NCBI RefSeq assembly: GCF_000507765.1
Contig: NZ_KI669401.1
Span: forward strand, 853,319 to 917,318
DNA: 64,000 nt
Source of the DNA: Streptococcus parasanguinis CC87K
GTDB taxonomy: Bacteria; Bacillota; Bacilli; Lactobacillales; Streptococcaceae
Direction: 5' to 3'
Positions 37,382 through 46,056 of the stretch are shown piece after piece. Made by a program: the position numbers and the translations under genes. Within the stretch, counting starts at the first letter, position 1, and each line of letters begins with the position of its first letter. The notes under the pieces were generated by a model that ran no database searches, was not told the DNA's origin, and saw only the letters and a program-made list of their open reading frames with translations.

Positions 37382-38239
37382 ATGACAACAGTAGCTTTTA
37401 TGTCCGATTTACATATTGATTCAAACAACTTTGGAAAAGATGAATTAGAGACTCTTATCACTCTTTTCAAGGACAGAAAAATTCAACATCTCCATATTGC
37501 AGGAGATATTGCCAACGGCTTTGAAAAGACCTCACAAGAATTTTTAGCCCAACTCCAATGTCAGCTTCCTGTGACCTTTAGCTTGGGAAATCATGATATG
37601 TTGGGTCTATCAGAAGAAGCCATGAGACCTTTTGAATTTCAAAAGATTCCTTTTTCAAAGCATACACTCCTTGCCTTTTCTGGCTGGTATGACTACAGCT
37701 TTGTTCCTAATCTCTCTCCCCAAAAACATCTCCAAACCAAGAATCTGTTTTGGTTTGACAGACGCCTCCAACGAATGGGAGCTGATCCAGCCATTACCCA
37801 ACGTTTGTTGCGAGAGCTCGAAACAGAACTCATGCAAGTGGATCAACCCCTGATCATCGCTATGCACTTTGTTCCCCATAGTCAGTTTCTCCTACGCCAC
37901 CCTTATTTTGAACGTTTCAATGCTTTTTTAGGGAGCCAAGCCTTTCATGAGCTTTTTAGACAATTTCCTGTCAGAGAAGTAATTTTTGGTCATAGCCACC
38001 ACCGAATGCCAGCAACAACGATTGACACGATCACCTATCATGCCAGACCTTTAGGCTATGTCAGAGAATGGGAGCTCTGCAAACAATTCTTTGAGGTTTT
38101 TCCTGAATATGATTTTCCAAAACGATACGACCCCTACAAACGCTATCGCAGAATTAAAGACCTTCCTGAATTTAAAGCCTACAAGAAAAAACAGCTTGCT
38201 CATGAATTTTCTCAAGCCATGACTATCCTTGAACTATAA
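37382..38239 (+). CDS. Calcineurin-like metallophosphoesterase
   Basis: A 285-aa two-metal phosphoesterase. All five family motifs are visible: DLHID (Asp9, His11), HIAGDIANG, LGNHDM, IIAMHFVPHSQF and FGHSHHRMP. The long C-terminal extension (about residue 225 on, rich in Tyr, Lys and Arg) is not catalytic by eye. Substrate unknown. It stands alone, divergent from prfB. Confidence 0.9.
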   Translation: MTTVAFMSDLHIDSNNFGKDELETLITLFKDRKIQHLHIAGDIANGFEKTSQEFLAQLQCQLPVTFSLGNHDMLGLSEEAMRPFEFQKIPFSKHTLLAFSGWYDYSFVPNLSPQKHLQTKNLFWFDRRLQRMGADPAITQRLLRELETELMQVDQPLIIAMHFVPHSQFLLRHPYFERFNAFLGSQAFHELFRQFPVREVIFGHSHHRMPATTIDTITYHARPLGYVREWELCKQFFEVFPEYDFPKRYDPYKRYRRIKDLPEFKAYKKKQLAHEFSQAMTILEL

Positions 38240-38290
38240 TAAAAAATAGTCCCTCTGGAACCAATTTCAGACTGAAGACAAAGTCATCTA

Positions 38291-38428
38291 AAAACTTTCC
38301 TTAGGTGAGTACGGACGTCAGCGAACTTCGAAGAAGTTCCATGACTTAGTTTTGGACCTAAGGTTCCAAAACTCCCGAGTGCTAGAAACAAGAGTGTTTC
38401 TAGCACTTTTCTCACAAAGGAAAGTTTT
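38291..38428. repeat. MITE-like element with three internal hairpins
   Basis: Terminal inverted repeats AAAACTTTCCTT (38291-38302) and AAGGAAAGTTTT (38417-38428) are perfect over 12 bp, with GTGAG/CTCAC extending just inside. Between them are three consecutive hairpins: GAACTTC/GAAGTTC, TTTTGGAcc/ggTTCCAAAA, and a 13-bp perfect stem AGTGCTAGAAACA/TGTTTCTAGCACT. No ORF is convincing. It fills the 304-bp gap before the aquaporin gene; outside the element I see only the imperfect direct repeat CCTCTGGAA at 38252 and 38528. Confidence 0.7.
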
Positions 38429-38543
38429 AGTTGATGATTGAATAATGCTAACAGATAATTTTTTTGTCTTTATAAAATTTATAAGATTTGCAAAGAAGAA
38501 CATTTTATCTACGTTCTCAAAATTGTTCCTCTGGAATCATTTT

Positions 38544-39212
38544 TTATTCTTCTGTATCTAAAAGATTTTTTGCAACAATTGCTGCGAGAATTCCTCCGAC
38601 AATTGGAGCCAAGATAAAGATCCAAATTTGTTGAAGTGCTGCACCACCAACAAAGAGGGCAGGTGCCAAGCTACGAGCTGGGTTAACAGAAAGTCCTGTA
38701 ATGTTCAAACCAACAAGAATAATTAAAGTCAAGCTCAAACCGATCACAAGACCAGCGATCTTGCCATTTCCTTTAGAAGCTGATGTCACTGTCATGATGA
38801 CCAAGATAAAGATAAATGATGCAATCACTTCAAACAAGAAACCGCCAAATGGAGTCACTCCTTTAGCCAAGGCATTTTCACCAAGACTAGCTGTTGACAT
38901 ACCTGAATTTGACAAGAGGAAGAGTACTGTTGCAGATGCGAGAACCGCCCCCACTACCTGCGCTGCAACATAATTAACCAAGTCTTTAGATGACAAGCGT
39001 TTGTTCACAAACATGGCAATCGAAACAGCTGGGTTTAAGTGGGCGCCAGAAACAGTTCCAATTGAGTAAGCTGCTGCAACAATGGACAAACCGAATGCCA
39101 AGGCAATTCCTAAATGTCCAAGACCTTCTGTCCCATTTCCAAAAACAACTGCGCCAGTCCCGATAAAGACAAGCATAAATGTGCCGATTACTTCAGCAAA
39201 AAACTTTTTCAT
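38544..39212 (-). CDS. Aquaporin-family channel
   Basis: A 222-aa MIP channel with six TMs and both NPA boxes (60-62 in HLNPAVSIA, 177-179 in SVNPARSLAP), the second followed by the selectivity-filter Arg180. Start MKKFFAEVIG chosen after AAAGGA; the ORF upstream reads through the promoter. It conducts water and possibly glycerol or H2O2. Own promoter upstream. Confidence 0.95.
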   Translation of the reverse strand: MKKFFAEVIGTFMLVFIGTGAVVFGNGTEGLGHLGIALAFGLSIVAAAYSIGTVSGAHLNPAVSIAMFVNKRLSSKDLVNYVAAQVVGAVLASATVLFLLSNSGMSTASLGENALAKGVTPFGGFLFEVIASFIFILVIMTVTSASKGNGKIAGLVIGLSLTLIILVGLNITGLSVNPARSLAPALFVGGAALQQIWIFILAPIVGGILAAIVAKNLLDTEE

Positions 39213-39243
39213 AATTAAGTTTCCTTTCTTCAAGCTGTTGACT

Positions 39244-39272
39244 AGTTTATCAAAAATCCACACCTACCTCAA
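39244..39272 (-). promoter_or_regulatory. Aquaporin promoter
   Basis: Minus strand: TTGAGG (39267-39272), 17-bp spacer, TAAACT (39244-39249). Confidence 0.55.
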
Positions 39273-39300
39273 GAAATATGCCCGGTCCATTTTGCCCGCA

Positions 39301-39329
39301 AAAAAAGCCATCCGAAGATGACTTTTTTT
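39301..39329 (-). terminator. mgtA terminator
   Basis: AAAAAAG(c)CATC pairs with GATG(a)CTTTTTT around GAA, with A- and T-flanks on both strands, 5 bp after the ATPase stop. Confidence 0.75.
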
Positions 39330-39333
39330 ATGT

Positions 39334-42018
39334 TTATATAGCGTTTTTATCTTTTCCAAGTGCACGTTGAACGGCTTTGACAATCTCAACGAGAACAACA
39401 ATCAAGAGCGAACCAATCAAAACGGCCAACCATTGTGTCAAACTCAAATGAGACACATGGAAGAGTTTGTTAAATCCAGGGACAATGATGGTTGCCATCA
39501 AGAGAACAAAGGCAACTGGGATAGACCAGTTAAAGGTCTTGTTCTTAAAGAGTCCCACTTTAAAGATCGATTGGTAAACCGATTTGACGTTAAAGGCATG
39601 GAGCAATTGGATCAAACCAAGAGTTGCAAAGGCCATGGTCAAAGCGTCTGCATGGATTTCTGCACGAGTCGCATGTTCTGGAGAGAGCAAGGCCCAGCCA
39701 TAAACACCAAGAACTAGCATGGTTTGGAAGATACCTTGATAAAGAATGGCTCCAAAGACCCCACCATCAAAGAAGTTAGACTTACGTCCACGAGGTTTGT
39801 GGGTCATAACACCTGGCTCAGCTGGTTCCACACCAAGAGCGATGGCTGGTAGCGTATCTGTCACCAAGTTGATCCAGAGAAGATGTACTGGTTGTAACAC
39901 ATCCCATCCAAAGAGGGTTGCAAAGAAAATGGTGAAGACCTCCGCCATATTGGCAGACAAGAGATACTGGATAGATTTTTGGATATTGGAGAAGACCTTA
40001 CGTCCTTCTTCTACCGCTACGATAATGGTTGCGAAGTTATCATCGGCAAGGACCATATCAGAAGCTCCCTTAGAAACCTCTGTACCTGTGATCCCCATAC
40101 CGATACCGATATCAGCTGTCTTCAGTGATGGTGCATCGTTAACCCCATCCCCTGTCATGGCAACAACCTTACCTTCATTTTGCCATGCTTTCACGATCCG
40201 AACCTTGTGTTCAGGTGATACACGCGCATAGACAGAGTATTGTTTGAAGACCTTTTGGAATTCTTCATCAGAGAGTTCGTTCAACTCAGCCCCTGTGAAG
40301 ACATGGTCTTCTGTATCATTTGGATCGATGATTCCAAGACGTTTGGCAATAGCTTCTGCAGTATCTTGGTGGTCACCCGTGATCATAATCGGACGGATTC
40401 CTGCTTCCTTAGCGACACGAACTGCTTCTGCAGCTTCTGGACGCTCAGGGTCAATCATGCCGACTAAACCAGAGAAGATCAGGTCAGACTCAACAATTTC
40501 AGATTCCAAGGTTGGAATTTCATTGCTTGTCTTATAAGCCATCATCAAGACACGGAGGGCTTGTTTGGCCAAGTCTTTGTTGGTAGCAAGGATAGCTTTC
40601 TTATCTTCATCCGTGATAGGGCGAACTTCCCCATTGACTTCAATACGCGTCACACGTTTGAGCAATTGATCAGGAGCCCCCTTGACAGCGATAAAGTAAG
40701 AACCGTCTGCTTCTTTATGAATGGTAGACATGAGCTTACGATCTGAGTCAAATGGCAATTCCGCCACACGTGGCTCACACTTCAAGACTTCACGAACATC
40801 AAAGTTGTGGTCCAAACCAAACTGTACCAAAGCAGTCTCTGTTGGGTCACCGATCAACTTGCCAGATGGATCCACCTTGGTATCATTGGCAAAGTTCATG
40901 ATTCGAAGGGTATTGTTGCTAGCTCCAATTTCTGTTGCTGCACTTTGCAGTTGACCGTTGGTATAGACCTTCTCAACCGTCATTTGGTTCATGGTCAAAG
41001 TACCTGTTTTATCAGATGCGATGATTTCTGTTGAACCAAGTGTTTCAACGGCTGGCAATTTACGAACAATTGAATTCCGTTTGGAAAGGGTTGTCGTTCC
41101 CAATGATAGAACAATGGTTACAATGGCAGGAAGTCCTTCTGGAATAGCCGCAACCGCAAGGGCAACCGCCACCATCAAGCCTTCTAATGGATGTTCTCCA
41201 CGAACGAAGACACCAACCAGGAAGGTCACTGCGGCAATAGCTACAATGAGGTAAGTCAAAGCTTTAGAAAGTTGTTCCAGACTTTGCTTCAACGGCGTTT
41301 CCGTTTCATCGGCATTGGCTAACATATCTGCAATCTTACCGACTTCTGTATACATACCCGTGTTGGTCACGACCCCTGTACCACGACCATAGGTCACGTT
41401 TGAGTTTTGGTAACCCATATTGACACGGTCTCCGATACCAGCATCTGCCTCAACAAGGCCAGTCACATCTTTTTCAACTGGAACAGATTCTCCTGTAAGA
41501 GCTGCTTCTTCGATCTTAAGAGAAGCTGCTTCTAACAAGCGCATATCGGCTGGAACTACATCTCCAGCTTCCAGAAGAACGATATCCCCGGGAACCAATT
41601 CTTTTGAGTCAATCTCAATCACATGACCGTCTCGGCGGACACGCGCTAACGGACTAGACATATTTTTCAGTGCTTCGATAGCTGCTTCTGCTTGCCCTTC
41701 TTGGTAGACACCAAAAGCTGCATTCAAAACAACAACGGCTAAGATGATCATGGCATCTGTAAGGCCGTCCATTCCTTCTGTGATCACAGAGAGAGCTGCA
41801 GCGATCAACAAGATGATGATCATCAAATCTTTAAACTGATCGATAAACTTAGACAAGAGGCTACGTTTTTCACCTTCGTCCAGTTCATTATGACCATAAG
41901 TCGCTAAACGTTCTTGAGCTTGAACAGTTGACAAGCCTTCAATTGAAGAGTCCAATTCCTTTAGAACTTCTTCTTTACTCTGTGTATAAAACAAAGCTTT
42001 ATTTTGTTCTTTTGACAA
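39334..42018 (-). CDS. mgtA: Cation-exporting P-type ATPase (MgtA/CaxP, Mn2+/Ca2+)
   Basis: An 894-aa P2-type ATPase in the membrane. Motifs: actuator TGES at 175-178, PEGL in M4 (293-296), phosphorylated Asp336 in SDKTGT, TGDGVNDAPSLKTAD hinge, and NLVTDTLPAIALG in M6. The frame opens further upstream, but the ribosome site AAGGAGG sits correctly before a TTG at 42016-42018 that encodes the streptococcal N-terminus MSKEQNKALF, so TTG is the start. In pneumococcus this enzyme exports Ca and Mn; the upstream Mn riboswitch agrees. Confidence 0.93.
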   Translation of the reverse strand: MSKEQNKALFYTQSKEEVLKELDSSIEGLSTVQAQERLATYGHNELDEGEKRSLLSKFIDQFKDLMIIILLIAAALSVITEGMDGLTDAMIILAVVVLNAAFGVYQEGQAEAAIEALKNMSSPLARVRRDGHVIEIDSKELVPGDIVLLEAGDVVPADMRLLEAASLKIEEAALTGESVPVEKDVTGLVEADAGIGDRVNMGYQNSNVTYGRGTGVVTNTGMYTEVGKIADMLANADETETPLKQSLEQLSKALTYLIVAIAAVTFLVGVFVRGEHPLEGLMVAVALAVAAIPEGLPAIVTIVLSLGTTTLSKRNSIVRKLPAVETLGSTEIIASDKTGTLTMNQMTVEKVYTNGQLQSAATEIGASNNTLRIMNFANDTKVDPSGKLIGDPTETALVQFGLDHNFDVREVLKCEPRVAELPFDSDRKLMSTIHKEADGSYFIAVKGAPDQLLKRVTRIEVNGEVRPITDEDKKAILATNKDLAKQALRVLMMAYKTSNEIPTLESEIVESDLIFSGLVGMIDPERPEAAEAVRVAKEAGIRPIMITGDHQDTAEAIAKRLGIIDPNDTEDHVFTGAELNELSDEEFQKVFKQYSVYARVSPEHKVRIVKAWQNEGKVVAMTGDGVNDAPSLKTADIGIGMGITGTEVSKGASDMVLADDNFATIIVAVEEGRKVFSNIQKSIQYLLSANMAEVFTIFFATLFGWDVLQPVHLLWINLVTDTLPAIALGVEPAEPGVMTHKPRGRKSNFFDGGVFGAILYQGIFQTMLVLGVYGWALLSPEHATRAEIHADALTMAFATLGLIQLLHAFNVKSVYQSIFKVGLFKNKTFNWSIPVAFVLLMATIIVPGFNKLFHVSHLSLTQWLAVLIGSLLIVVLVEIVKAVQRALGKDKNAI

Positions 42019-42059
42019 AATAATTTCCTCCTTATAGCTTTCTACTAGGTCTCTTTTGC

Positions 42060-42172
42060 ACAAAAAAGAGACCTGTTTGAAAAAACAAGTCTCGCCGTTT
42101 AATATAGTGCCGGAAATAATTTCGTAATGACGACACTATCGCGGAAAACCGCCAGCTACTCCCTTGAGTGGT
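42060..42172 (-). ncRNA. yybP-ykoY manganese riboswitch
   Basis: On the minus strand the leader reads AAGGGAGTAGC, a paired arm, GTCGTCATTACG, then CGGCGAGACTTG: the conserved elements of the yybP-ykoY Mn2+-sensing aptamer. The distal part can fold into a terminator, GAGACTTG with CAGGTCTC followed by TTTTTT (42060-42097), that shares bases with the closing GCGAGAC stem, giving an on-switch with Mn2+. Confidence 0.9.
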
Positions 42173-42175
42173 TTT

Positions 42176-42203
42176 ATTATACCATTTTTATAGAATAAAG
42201 CAA
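42176..42203 (-). promoter_or_regulatory. mgtA riboswitch promoter
   Basis: Minus strand: TTGCTT (42198-42203), 16-bp spacer, TATAAT (42176-42181) preceded by TGG. Confidence 0.65.
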
Positions 42204-42230
42204 GCAGGATCTCGAATAATTTAATGAGGA

Positions 42231-42614
42231 TTATTCTTCCCATTCCACCAGCAATTGATAATTGGCAAATTCCTGTTCGCCATCGAGAGTTAACAAGCGA
42301 TAAGAGACTTGCAAATGACCTGCTTCTAATTGAAAGAGGTCTGTTGTAATCAAAAACTGCTGAATGCCCATCGGAGTTGGGATGATTGCCCCACCATCTT
42401 CATTTTTGTAGAAACGCATGATGGATTTAGGACTTGAGAATCGTGTCATGACCAATTCATCGTTGGAAAATTTCAAAGCAACCTTTTCATCTTCTTCATT
42501 GGTATACAAGAGATATTGAAAACCTGCTTTTTCCTTCCATTCACCTTGATAGTACTGATCAACAATTTCCATTTCTTCTCCAAATCGAATGGTATTTTGA
42601 ATGCGAATCTGCAT
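42231..42614 (-). CDS. DUF1934 (YwiB-like) family protein
   Basis: A 127-aa beta-rich lipocalin-like protein without signal peptide (FLITTDLFQLEAGHLQVSYRLL, and a charged C-terminus). Start MQIRIQN follows AAGGAG. Pattern matches DUF1934/YwiB proteins, structurally related to calycins, function unknown. It shares the short intergenic region with the riboswitch promoter of mgtA but is upstream of it. Confidence 0.8.
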   Translation of the reverse strand: MQIRIQNTIRFGEEMEIVDQYYQGEWKEKAGFQYLLYTNEEDEKVALKFSNDELVMTRFSSPKSIMRFYKNEDGGAIIPTPMGIQQFLITTDLFQLEAGHLQVSYRLLTLDGEQEFANYQLLVEWEE

Positions 42615-42715
42615 CTTTGTCTCCTTCTCTTCTTTTCTTGCCATACTATTCTATCAAATTTTACGCATTTTGACTGCCCCTATTAGCCTCTAGATCGCAA
42701 AATAGGCTTTTTTTT

Positions 42716-42723
42716 GCTATAAT
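42716..42723 (+). promoter_or_regulatory. -10 abutting the HD gene start
   Basis: TGCTATAAT overlaps 42715-42723; the last T is 6 nt from the ATG at 42730 and no ribosome site intervenes. Confidence 0.65.
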
Positions 42724-42729
42724 AGACCC

Positions 42730-44040
42730 ATGAATGAAAAAGTCTTTCGCGATCCCGTGCATGATTACGTTCATGTGGATCATCCCATCATTTATCAATT
42801 AATTAATAGCAAAGAATTTCAACGACTACGCCGCATCAAACAACTGGGGACATCTGGTTTTACCTTCCACGGTGGGGAGCATAGTCGTTTTTCTCACTGT
42901 CTTGGCGCCTATGAAATTTCAAGACGCATTCTGTCCATTTTTGAGGAAAAGTATGCAGAGCAATGGCATTCTGATGAAAACTTACTGACCATGACAGCCG
43001 CCCTTCTTCATGACATTGGACATGGTGCCTATTCCCATACCTTTGAAGGACTGTTTGGGACCGATCATGAAAAAATGACCCAGCTGATCATCACCAGTCC
43101 AGAGACGGAGGTCAATCAGATCCTCTTACAGGTAGCTCCTGATTTCCCAAATCGTGTAGCCAGCGTCATTGATCATACCTACCCCAATAAACAAGTGGTG
43201 CAATTGATTTCTAGTCAAATTGATGTGGACCGGATGGATTATTTACTGCGGGATGCCTACTTTACGGGTGCTTCCTATGGAAAATTTGACTTGACCCGTA
43301 TTTTGCGCGTTATTCGACCGATTGAAAATGGCATTGCCTTCCAACAAAATGGCATGCATGCTGTCGAGGATTACGTGGTCAGCCGTTACCAAATGTATAT
43401 GCAGGTCTACTTCCACCCAGCTACTCGTGCCATGGAAGTCCTCCTTCAAAATCTACTCAAACGCGCTAGAACCATTTATCCAGATCAGAAAGAGTATTTT
43501 CAACTGACTTCACCTCGCTTGATTCCATTTTTTGAAGAAGAAGTCACTATCCAAGACTACTTAAATCTAGATGACGGTGTGATGAATACCTATTTCCAAG
43601 TCTGGATGGATAGTCCGGATACCATCTTGTCTGATCTTGCTCAGCGCTATATTAATCGGAAAGTCTTTAAATCGACTCTATTTACAGAAGATAAGCGAAA
43701 AGACTTAGCAATCCTTGAAAAACTGATTAAAGAGGTTGGGTTTAATCCAACCTACTACACCGCTATTCATCAAAATTTTGACCTGCCCTACGATATTTAT
43801 CGACCAGAGCTTGAAAAACCGCGGACCCAGATCGAGATGATCCGAAAAGATGGGAGTCTCGCTGAATTGTCTCAGTTGTCTCCACTCGTCGCTGCTTTAG
43901 CAGGAACTCGCTATGGGGACAACCGCTTCTATTTCCCAAAAGAAATGCTGGAGGTTAATGGACTTTTCAGTAAGCAAGTAGAGGAATTCACTTCCTATAT
44001 CACCAATGATTATTTTACAGGAGAGACGGATGTCCATTAA
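42730..44040 (+). CDS. HD-domain phosphohydrolase (YwfO/dGTPase-like)
   Basis: A 436-aa HD-superfamily protein. Conserved parts: RRIKQLGTSGFTFHGGEHSRFSHC, LLHDIGHGAYSHTFEG (metal His/Asp pair) and SSQIDVDRMDYLLRDA. Related proteins hydrolyse dNTPs to deoxynucleosides. Overlaps the following HAD gene by 11 bp, starting a HD-HAD-murM-murN run. Confidence 0.92.
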   Translation: MNEKVFRDPVHDYVHVDHPIIYQLINSKEFQRLRRIKQLGTSGFTFHGGEHSRFSHCLGAYEISRRILSIFEEKYAEQWHSDENLLTMTAALLHDIGHGAYSHTFEGLFGTDHEKMTQLIITSPETEVNQILLQVAPDFPNRVASVIDHTYPNKQVVQLISSQIDVDRMDYLLRDAYFTGASYGKFDLTRILRVIRPIENGIAFQQNGMHAVEDYVVSRYQMYMQVYFHPATRAMEVLLQNLLKRARTIYPDQKEYFQLTSPRLIPFFEEEVTIQDYLNLDDGVMNTYFQVWMDSPDTILSDLAQRYINRKVFKSTLFTEDKRKDLAILEKLIKEVGFNPTYYTAIHQNFDLPYDIYRPELEKPRTQIEMIRKDGSLAELSQLSPLVAALAGTRYGDNRFYFPKEMLEVNGLFSKQVEEFTSYITNDYFTGETDVH

Positions 44041-44836
44041 ATTAGTGGCGATCGATATCGATGGTACACTTCTCAATTCAAAAAAAGAGATCACACCTTC
44101 CGTATTTGAAGCCATTCAAGACGCTAAAGCTGCAGGCGTTAAAATAGTTATCACAACCGGTCGTCCTATCGCAGGGGTCTCAAAACTTTTAAAAGAACTC
44201 CATTTGATGGATCCTGGAGACTATGTCATTACCTTTAATGGCGGTCTGGTGCAAGAAACCGCTACTGGAAAAGAACTCATCAAAGAACTTTTAGATTATG
44301 AGGACTGTCTCGATATCGAGTCTCTTGCTAACAAACTCCAAATCCACTCTCATGCGATTACTAAAGACGGCATCTATACCAGCAATCGAGATATCGGACG
44401 CTACACCATTCGTGAATCCCAACTGGTCAATATGCCCCTTTATTACCGGACGCCTGAGGAAGTTCGTGAGAAAGAATTTGTCAAGGCCATGTATATCGAT
44501 GAACCAGATATTCTAGATGCTGCGATTGCAAAAATCCCTAAAGAATTCAAGGATCGCTTCACTATGGTCAAATCAGCCCCTTTTTATTTAGAAATTCTAG
44601 GGAAAACAACCAATAAGGGATCAGCTGTTCTTCATCTAGCTGAACGACTTGGAATTCAGCAAGAAGAAACCATGGCCATCGGAGATGAGGAAAATGACCG
44701 TTCCATGCTAGAAGTCGTGGGACATGCCGTCGTTATGGAGAATGGCAATCCAGCTCTTAAAAAAATTGCTACAACTATTACCAAATCAAATGATGAATCT
44801 GGCGTTGCATACGCCATTAGAAAGTGGGTATTATAA
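44030..44836 (+). CDS. Cof-type HAD phosphatase
   Basis: A 268-aa haloacid-dehalogenase-superfamily IIB phosphatase: motif I DIDGTLLNS, II TTGRP, III/IV LGKTTNKGSAV and GDEENDRSML. The true start is the ATG at 44030 after AGGAG, overlapping the HD gene end. Likely dephosphorylates a small sugar phosphate or nucleotide. Followed 3 bp later by murM. Confidence 0.93.
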   Translation: MSIKLVAIDIDGTLLNSKKEITPSVFEAIQDAKAAGVKIVITTGRPIAGVSKLLKELHLMDPGDYVITFNGGLVQETATGKELIKELLDYEDCLDIESLANKLQIHSHAITKDGIYTSNRDIGRYTIRESQLVNMPLYYRTPEEVREKEFVKAMYIDEPDILDAAIAKIPKEFKDRFTMVKSAPFYLEILGKTTNKGSAVLHLAERLGIQQEETMAIGDEENDRSMLEVVGHAVVMENGNPALKKIATTITKSNDESGVAYAIRKWVL

Positions 44837-44839
44837 GAA

Positions 44840-46051
44840 ATGTACCATTACCAGCTAGGAATTTCTGCTAGTGAGCATGATGACTTTGTTATTCAGAGTG
44901 ACCAAACTAATCTCTTACAAAGCAGCTCATGGGCAAAAATCAAAGATAATTGGGGAAATGAACGGGTTGGTTTTTATCAAGAAGACCAATTAGTCGCTGT
45001 TGCTAGCATCTTGATTCAACCCCTGCCACTTGGCTTTTCCATGCTCTACATTCCTCGAGGTCCAATCATGGATTACCAAAACAAAGAGCTGGTTTCATTT
45101 GTGATCCAGTCCCTTAAAAAGATAGCCAAACAATACAAGGCCTTGTTTGTGAAATTTGATCCAAGTCTTTTCTTGAGTAAACACTTGATTGGACAAGAAA
45201 AGACGGAAGCTCCTACTGTGCAAGCGATGATCGACACCTTAACTAAAGAAGGGGTTGAATGGACTGGCCGAACCAGTGATATGGCAGAAAATATCCAACC
45301 ACGCTTTCAAGCAAATATCCACAAAGAGTTTTTCACCGAGCAAGATCTTTCAAAATCTACTCGACAAGCCATCCGAACTGCTCGAAACAAAGGAATCCAA
45401 GTCCAATTTGGCGGAACCGAATTGTTAGAGGACTTTGCTTCTCTCATGAAAAAGACTGAGGCTCGTAAAAGCATTCATTTACGTGGAAAAGACTACTACG
45501 AAAAACTGCTCACGACCTACCAAGGACAATCCTACATTACCTTGTCTACGCTAGATCTCGAGAAACGGAAAACCTCCCTTACAAAAGATCTTGAAAAAAA
45601 CAAGGCCGAGGCTGAAAAATTCACCGAAAAAACAAAGCCTGGCAAAGTTGAGAACAACCAAAAAGAAAAAGAGCGTATAGAGGAAGAACTGCAATTTCTT
45701 GAGCACCATCTCCAAACAGGTAAAAAGATCGTTCCTTTATCTGGTACCTTAAGCCTTGAATTCGGTGGGACGTCTGAAAATGTTTATGCAGGGATGGATG
45801 AAGAATTCCGCCGTTACCAACCCGCCATCCTCACCTGGTATGAAACTGCCCAACACGCTTTCGACCGTGGTGCTTCTTGGCAAAATATGGGAGGCATTGA
45901 AAATTCACTAGATGGTGGACTCTATCATTTTAAATCTAAGTTTAATCCTATCATTGAAGAATTTGTTGGGGAATTCAACCTTCCAACAAGTCCACTTTAT
46001 CCACTTGTAAACACAGCTTACAAGATCCGGAAAAAATTAAGGAGTAAATAA
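44840..46051 (+). CDS. murM: tRNA-dependent peptidoglycan branching enzyme MurM
   Basis: A 403-aa FemX-family aminoacyltransferase that adds the first Ser or Ala, from a charged tRNA, to the stem-peptide Lys of lipid II. It has two GNAT subdomains (SMLYIPRGPIMDY and FHRGASWQN-like region QHAFDRGASWQNMGG) and a long coiled-coil arm (about residues 235-300, KDLEKNKAEAEKFTEKTK onward) as in seryl-tRNA synthetase. Matches pneumococcal MurM closely. Ribosome site is weak. Branching affects penicillin tolerance. Confidence 0.93.
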   Translation: MYHYQLGISASEHDDFVIQSDQTNLLQSSSWAKIKDNWGNERVGFYQEDQLVAVASILIQPLPLGFSMLYIPRGPIMDYQNKELVSFVIQSLKKIAKQYKALFVKFDPSLFLSKHLIGQEKTEAPTVQAMIDTLTKEGVEWTGRTSDMAENIQPRFQANIHKEFFTEQDLSKSTRQAIRTARNKGIQVQFGGTELLEDFASLMKKTEARKSIHLRGKDYYEKLLTTYQGQSYITLSTLDLEKRKTSLTKDLEKNKAEAEKFTEKTKPGKVENNQKEKERIEEELQFLEHHLQTGKKIVPLSGTLSLEFGGTSENVYAGMDEEFRRYQPAILTWYETAQHAFDRGASWQNMGGIENSLDGGLYHFKSKFNPIIEEFVGEFNLPTSPLYPLVNTAYKIRKKLRSK

Positions 46052-46056
46052 GTTAC

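Noticed and set aside
38318..38503. 61-codon minus-strand ORF within the repeat element
   Set aside because: It lies across hairpins and the terminal inverted repeat; no ribosome site and no recognisable protein.
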